This document shows, piece after piece, positions 61,075-64,000 of a DNA stretch of 64,000 bases. This DNA comes from Streptomyces sp. SID9727 (GTDB taxonomy: Bacteria; Actinomycetota; Actinomycetes; Streptomycetales; Streptomycetaceae), in assembly GCF_010550605.1 (NCBI RefSeq), contig NZ_JAAGNI010000435.1, positions 62,001 to 126,000 of the forward strand, in the 5' to 3' direction. The notes beneath the pieces are model-generated. The model did no database searches. It was not told where the DNA came from and was given only the letters and a program-made list of their open reading frames with translations. Each line of letters opens with the position of its first letter. Position 1 is the stretch's first letter. The position numbers and the translations under genes are program-made.

Positions 61075-61296
61075 GCGGTCGGCCGTGCGGAACGGCGTAG
61101 CGTGTGCACCGTCCTGCGACGCCGTCAGGTAGAACGTCCGCCACCTGGGCGTGGACCGCGTCTCGTGGCTCGTCGAGGCGGGTTCGCGGCGCAAGCGCGC
61201 CCTCGGGGTCCCGGCCGGGGAAGCCGAGGTGCGCCTGGGCGGGGTGCTCGGCGCACTGGAACGGTATCCGTCGGCTGTTCGGGCATACGAGATGTC

Positions 61297-61809
61297 ATGC
61301 ACGGACAACATGCGCGTCCCACCAGCGGCAGTCTCATCGGCCAGGCCTCCGCCAAGACATCGCCGCCAGGGCATGACGGCGCCAAGCATTCACGCCGAGG
61401 CCGGCGCACCGGCCGCCTGCGCCGCCGTGTCCTCGCTTACCGGGCAATCGATCTCCTGTCCACGCACATCCCGGCCGACTCGGGTCCGGGCGACGAATGC
61501 CTGCTCCTCGTGCACACCCGCCAGGTCGTCGGGCAGGTCCGCTACCGGATCTGCACTGACTGCGCCCAGGGCGTCATCACCACCGTCGTTATAGACGAGC
61601 GCTTCCACAGCACCGGCCTGGGCACCCGTGCGCTGTCACACCTACGGTCCCGCCACCCGGGACTGACCTGGCGCAGCACACTGCGCAAGCGCACCACCCG
61701 TGATCTCCTACGCCGGATGCGCATTCCCACAAACACCTCTGCCACGCCCTGCCCCCACGCTCACCAGGCGCTCTCGAGCCCGGCCGACCCCAAACTCGCC
61801 AACGGCTGA
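61297..61809 (+). CDS. GNAT-like protein of unknown substrate
   Basis: About 170 residues from ATG 61297. The N-terminal ~40 residues are basic and variable. The core reads RVLAYRAIDLLSTHIPADSG, ECLLLVHTRQVVGQVRYRIC, TDCAQGVITTVVIDERFHST, GLGTRALSHLRSRHPGLTWR. The last part, with a G-x-G-x-x-(A/T) loop (STGLGTRAL) after a V.DERF strand, is acetyl-CoA-binding motif A of GNAT folds. Two Cys (RICTDC) precede it. The C-terminal end is polar. The start is uncertain because the frame is open further upstream. Confidence 0.6.
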   Translation: MHGQHARPTSGSLIGQASAKTSPPGHDGAKHSRRGRRTGRLRRRVLAYRAIDLLSTHIPADSGPGDECLLLVHTRQVVGQVRYRICTDCAQGVITTVVIDERFHSTGLGTRALSHLRSRHPGLTWRSTLRKRTTRDLLRRMRIPTNTSATPCPHAHQALSSPADPKLANG

Positions 61810-62235
61810 TGCCAACGCTCACCGGTCATAGCGCACAGTGGAGAAGGATCCCTTCTCATTCCGCGCCCGCTGCGGAGAGCGAGAACCCGCTGCCCCTCGG
61901 ACGTGCGGTGGTCGCGCTTCGCGCCCTACCCGGAGCCATGGTCGACGCCGGACAGCAGGGGCAGCGCCGGAGGTATCCGCCGCACGTACCTCCCGTCGCG
62001 GCCCTGTGGACAGAGCCCGCGCACCGACCATGACATGCCGCCCAAGGGGAGAGATCCCCGTCCCGGACGCTGCGCGACGACCGGAGTCAACGTCGAGGGC
62101 TGATTCAGGAGAGGTAGTGGGGTCCGGTGAATTTCCTGGCCGCGAGATCGGATCGGATACTCGGGGAGCGGCCCACAGGACGACCGCGCAGGCGCTCGGG
62201 CCCCCGTGGTCGTCTCGCCGGGGTCCGACTGCCGC
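61810..62235. other. Intergenic, no gene recognised
   Basis: Convergent intergenic DNA. A short inverted repeat of low GC-run type is possible, but nothing clear was found. Confidence 0.4.
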
Positions 62236-63420
62236 CTACCGGTGCGCGAGCAGTTGCAGACACCGCTCCCGCTGTTGAGGGTTGGTCGCCAGGATCACCC
62301 CGACGTGGGCGAGGGCGATCCCGGCGTCCAGTACGGCGCGGTCCGCGCCGGGCGAGGCGCCGTACTCCGCGAAGGGAGCCGTGTGGTGATGGGCGCCTTC
62401 GGTCTCGTAGCCGATGGTCGGGTGGAGGGCGGGCAGACGGCGGGAGACGTTGCCCATGTCGGTGGAGGCCATGACGCTGCCCCGGCGGTCCACGGGCTCG
62501 CGGCCCAGGGATCTGATCGCCCGTGCGTAGGCGTCTGTGAGGAAGCCGTCCTGCCGCAGGTCGTCGAAGTCCGCTCCGTGCGGCTTGATTTCCAGCTCGG
62601 CACCGGTTGCCAGCGCCGCCGCCTCCAGACAGGCGCGCACCCGGGTGCGGGCACCGGCCAGGTCCTCGGCGGTGCGGGCGCGAAGCTCGTAGCGGGCCCG
62701 CGCGGTGTCGGGGATGACGTTGACCGCGTCGCCGGCCCCGAAGACGATGTCGTGGACCATGGTGCCCGGGGGGAGTTGCTGGCGCAGCAGCCCTACGGCG
62801 GTGCGGGCGAGGGTGAGCGCGTCCAGGGCGTTGATCCCTTCCCACGGGGCGAGTGCGGCGTGGGCCGGCTTTCCCCGGTAGGTGACGTCCCAGGCGCCGA
62901 TGGCGAGGGAGGAACCGCCGATGGAGTCCTCGCCCGCGGCGTGGGCCATGAACGCGGCGGCCACGTCGTCGAAAACCCCGGCCTCCAGGAGCAGGGCCTT
63001 GCCGCCGATGTCCTCCTCGGCGGGGGTGCCGATGAGTTTGACGGTGATGCCGATGAGGTCGGCGACGGCTGCGAGGCCGAGGGCCGCTCCGACGGACGCC
63101 GCACCGTTCACATTGTGTCCGCAGGCGTGTCCGATGCCGGGCAGCGCGTCGTATTCGGCGCACAAGGCGATCACCAGGTCGCCTGTGCCGTAGGTGGCTA
63201 CGAGGGCGGTGGGCAGGTCCGCGACGCCGGTGGTGACGTCGAATCCGGCGTCCTCGGCGACGCGCGCGATCTTCGCGGCCGACCGGAACTCCCGCATGGC
63301 GGTCTCGGGTTCGGCGTGCAGGCTGTGGCTGAGTTCGATGAGCGTCCGGCCACTGTCGCGCACCGCGTCGGCCGAGAGGATGAGCGCGCGTTCCCGCGAC
63401 GAGGCGGCTGTGCTGGTCAT
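62236..63420 (-). CDS. M20-family amidohydrolase (aminoacylase/AbgB-like)
   Basis: A 394-residue M20D peptidase. Metal and catalytic residues are visible: ALCAEYDALPGIGHACGHNV with Asp and His ligands, then GTPAEEDIGGKALLLEAGVF with the catalytic Glu pair, AFMAHAAGED, and the lid-domain HDIVFGAGDAVNVIPDTARA. The C-terminal MASTDMGNVSRRLPALHPTI and HHHTAPFAEYG complete the AbgB/aminoacylase pattern. It probably cleaves N-acyl- or p-aminobenzoyl-type amides. The ATG follows GGGAGGA and overlaps the stop of the upstream MFS gene by four bases, so uptake and hydrolysis are likely coupled. Confidence 0.93.
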   Translation of the reverse strand: MTSTAASSRERALILSADAVRDSGRTLIELSHSLHAEPETAMREFRSAAKIARVAEDAGFDVTTGVADLPTALVATYGTGDLVIALCAEYDALPGIGHACGHNVNGAASVGAALGLAAVADLIGITVKLIGTPAEEDIGGKALLLEAGVFDDVAAAFMAHAAGEDSIGGSSLAIGAWDVTYRGKPAHAALAPWEGINALDALTLARTAVGLLRQQLPPGTMVHDIVFGAGDAVNVIPDTARARYELRARTAEDLAGARTRVRACLEAAALATGAELEIKPHGADFDDLRQDGFLTDAYARAIRSLGREPVDRRGSVMASTDMGNVSRRLPALHPTIGYETEGAHHHTAPFAEYGASPGADRAVLDAGIALAHVGVILATNPQQRERCLQLLAHR

Positions 63421-64000
63421 GCCGTCCTCCCGACAGTGACGGTGCCGGCTTCGGGCGCGGGCGCCTGGGGCGACTGGCGGAAGAGGAGACCCACCGCCGC
63501 TCCGGCGAGCGCGACGAGCGCACAGGCTGCCCAGGCCCACTGGTATCCCGCCCCCGTGACGGCGCCCTGGGCGGTGGTGTTGCCGGCCCACAGGGAGCCG
63601 ATCACGGCGGCACCGATCGCCGCACCGAGGGAGAGGGCCATCTCGTTGACGCCGACCGACAGTGCGGTCTCCTCCTCGTGGACCACCTCGACGGACAGCG
63701 ACCGGGTGGAGGCTTCGAACATGCCGGTGGACAGGCCGACGATCAGGGCGCCGACCAGGTACTGCGGCAGTGACGAGTGGAAGAGGCACAGACTGAGGAA
63801 GCCGAGGGCACCGGTACAGCCGCCGGTGACGAGCACGGCGCGGTCGCCGACAGTCCTGGCCAGGCGGGGCGTCATGGTGGAACCGATGAAGCCGAGGGCC
63901 ACCATGGCGAGGGAGACCAGGGAGATGGCCCGTGCCCCTAGTCCCAGTCCGAGCCCGTCTCCGTCCGGCTCTGTGCCGAGGTATACGGCGTTCGCGCCGA
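63417..64000 (-). CDS. MFS transporter, C-terminal part (5' end beyond the window)
   Basis: About 193 residues remain, open to the window edge. There are five or six hydrophobic helices: RAISLVSLAMVALGFIGSTM, RAVLVTGGCTGALGFLSLCL, YLVGALIVGLSTGMFEASTR, NEMALSLGAAIGAAVIGSLW and WAWAACALVALAGAAVGLLF. This is the second half of a 12- or 14-helix MFS protein. Its stop overlaps the amidohydrolase start (ATGA), so the two genes form an operon. The substrate may be the amide conjugate that the hydrolase cleaves. Confidence 0.85.
   Translation of the reverse strand, partial: GANAVYLGTEPDGDGLGLGLGARAISLVSLAMVALGFIGSTMTPRLARTVGDRAVLVTGGCTGALGFLSLCLFHSSLPQYLVGALIVGLSTGMFEASTRSLSVEVVHEEETALSVGVNEMALSLGAAIGAAVIGSLWAGNTTAQGAVTGAGYQWAWAACALVALAGAAVGLLFRQSPQAPAPEAGTVTVGRTA

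Overview
The window looks like an accessory stretch, plausibly a chromosome arm, of a Streptomyces-type actinomycete. The DNA is very GC-rich, codon third positions are strongly G/C, starts are often GTG, and several families are typical of streptomycetes: CGNR/ABATE regulators, DUF5937-ArsR regulators, Tat- or Sec-exported modular glycosidases, and an LAxTG sortase signal. Three genes carry the rare TTA codon. No tRNA, rRNA, CRISPR array or replication origin was seen. Remains of IS5-type, IS110-type and Tn3-type transposases and many broken genes lie between intact one- or two-gene units, each often paired with its own regulator.

Layout. 1-9 kb: end of a VOC protein, a serine hydrolase, a small exported protein beside an IclR regulator, a frameshifted VWA gene, a cold-shock protein, a broken sortase-anchored protein, and an epoxide hydrolase divergent from a CGNR regulator. 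9.2-14.5 kb: a colicin-immunity-like gene next to nested transposase debris, then a GlxA-type AraC regulator divergent from a quinone-reductase-like MDR enzyme. 14.5-19.4 kb: a small zinc-ribbon protein, an EamA exporter divergent from a second CGNR regulator, an exported seven-bladed YVTN propeller and a fascin-like trefoil protein. 19.6-22 kb: a coupled operon with the parts of the Bacillus energy-stress module: RsbQ (hydrolase), RsbP (PAS-PP2C phosphatase) and RsbV (STAS). 22.6-23.8 kb: three tandem paralogues of a small unknown protein with a shared upstream element. 24-38.6 kb: DinB, DUF1963, LysR next to an AMP-ligase, SDR, aldehyde dehydrogenase divergent from TetR, DUF885 peptidase, ArsR divergent from cupin, DUF4267. 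39-54 kb: two large exported glycosidases with discoidin modules (a GH71/99-like enzyme and a GH87-type alpha-1,3-glucanase), with several regulator and short-chain dehydrogenase units between them. The GH87 gene sits between direct repeats of an SDR 3' end. 54-64 kb: MFS exporter and esterase facing a TetR gene with three operator copies, an HxlR/RidA pair with a clear operator, IS110 and GNAT debris, a 12-copy 7-bp repeat, and an M20 amidohydrolase coupled to an MFS gene that runs off the window.

Functionally the region is a set of small self-regulated detoxification or redox units, polymer-degrading secreted enzymes and one stress-signalling operon, with heavy gene decay between them. The most notable items are the RsbQ-RsbP-RsbV operon, the three-paralogue cluster with its common upstream motif, the orphan TTA-containing immunity-like gene, and several clear operators that can be assigned to adjacent regulators.
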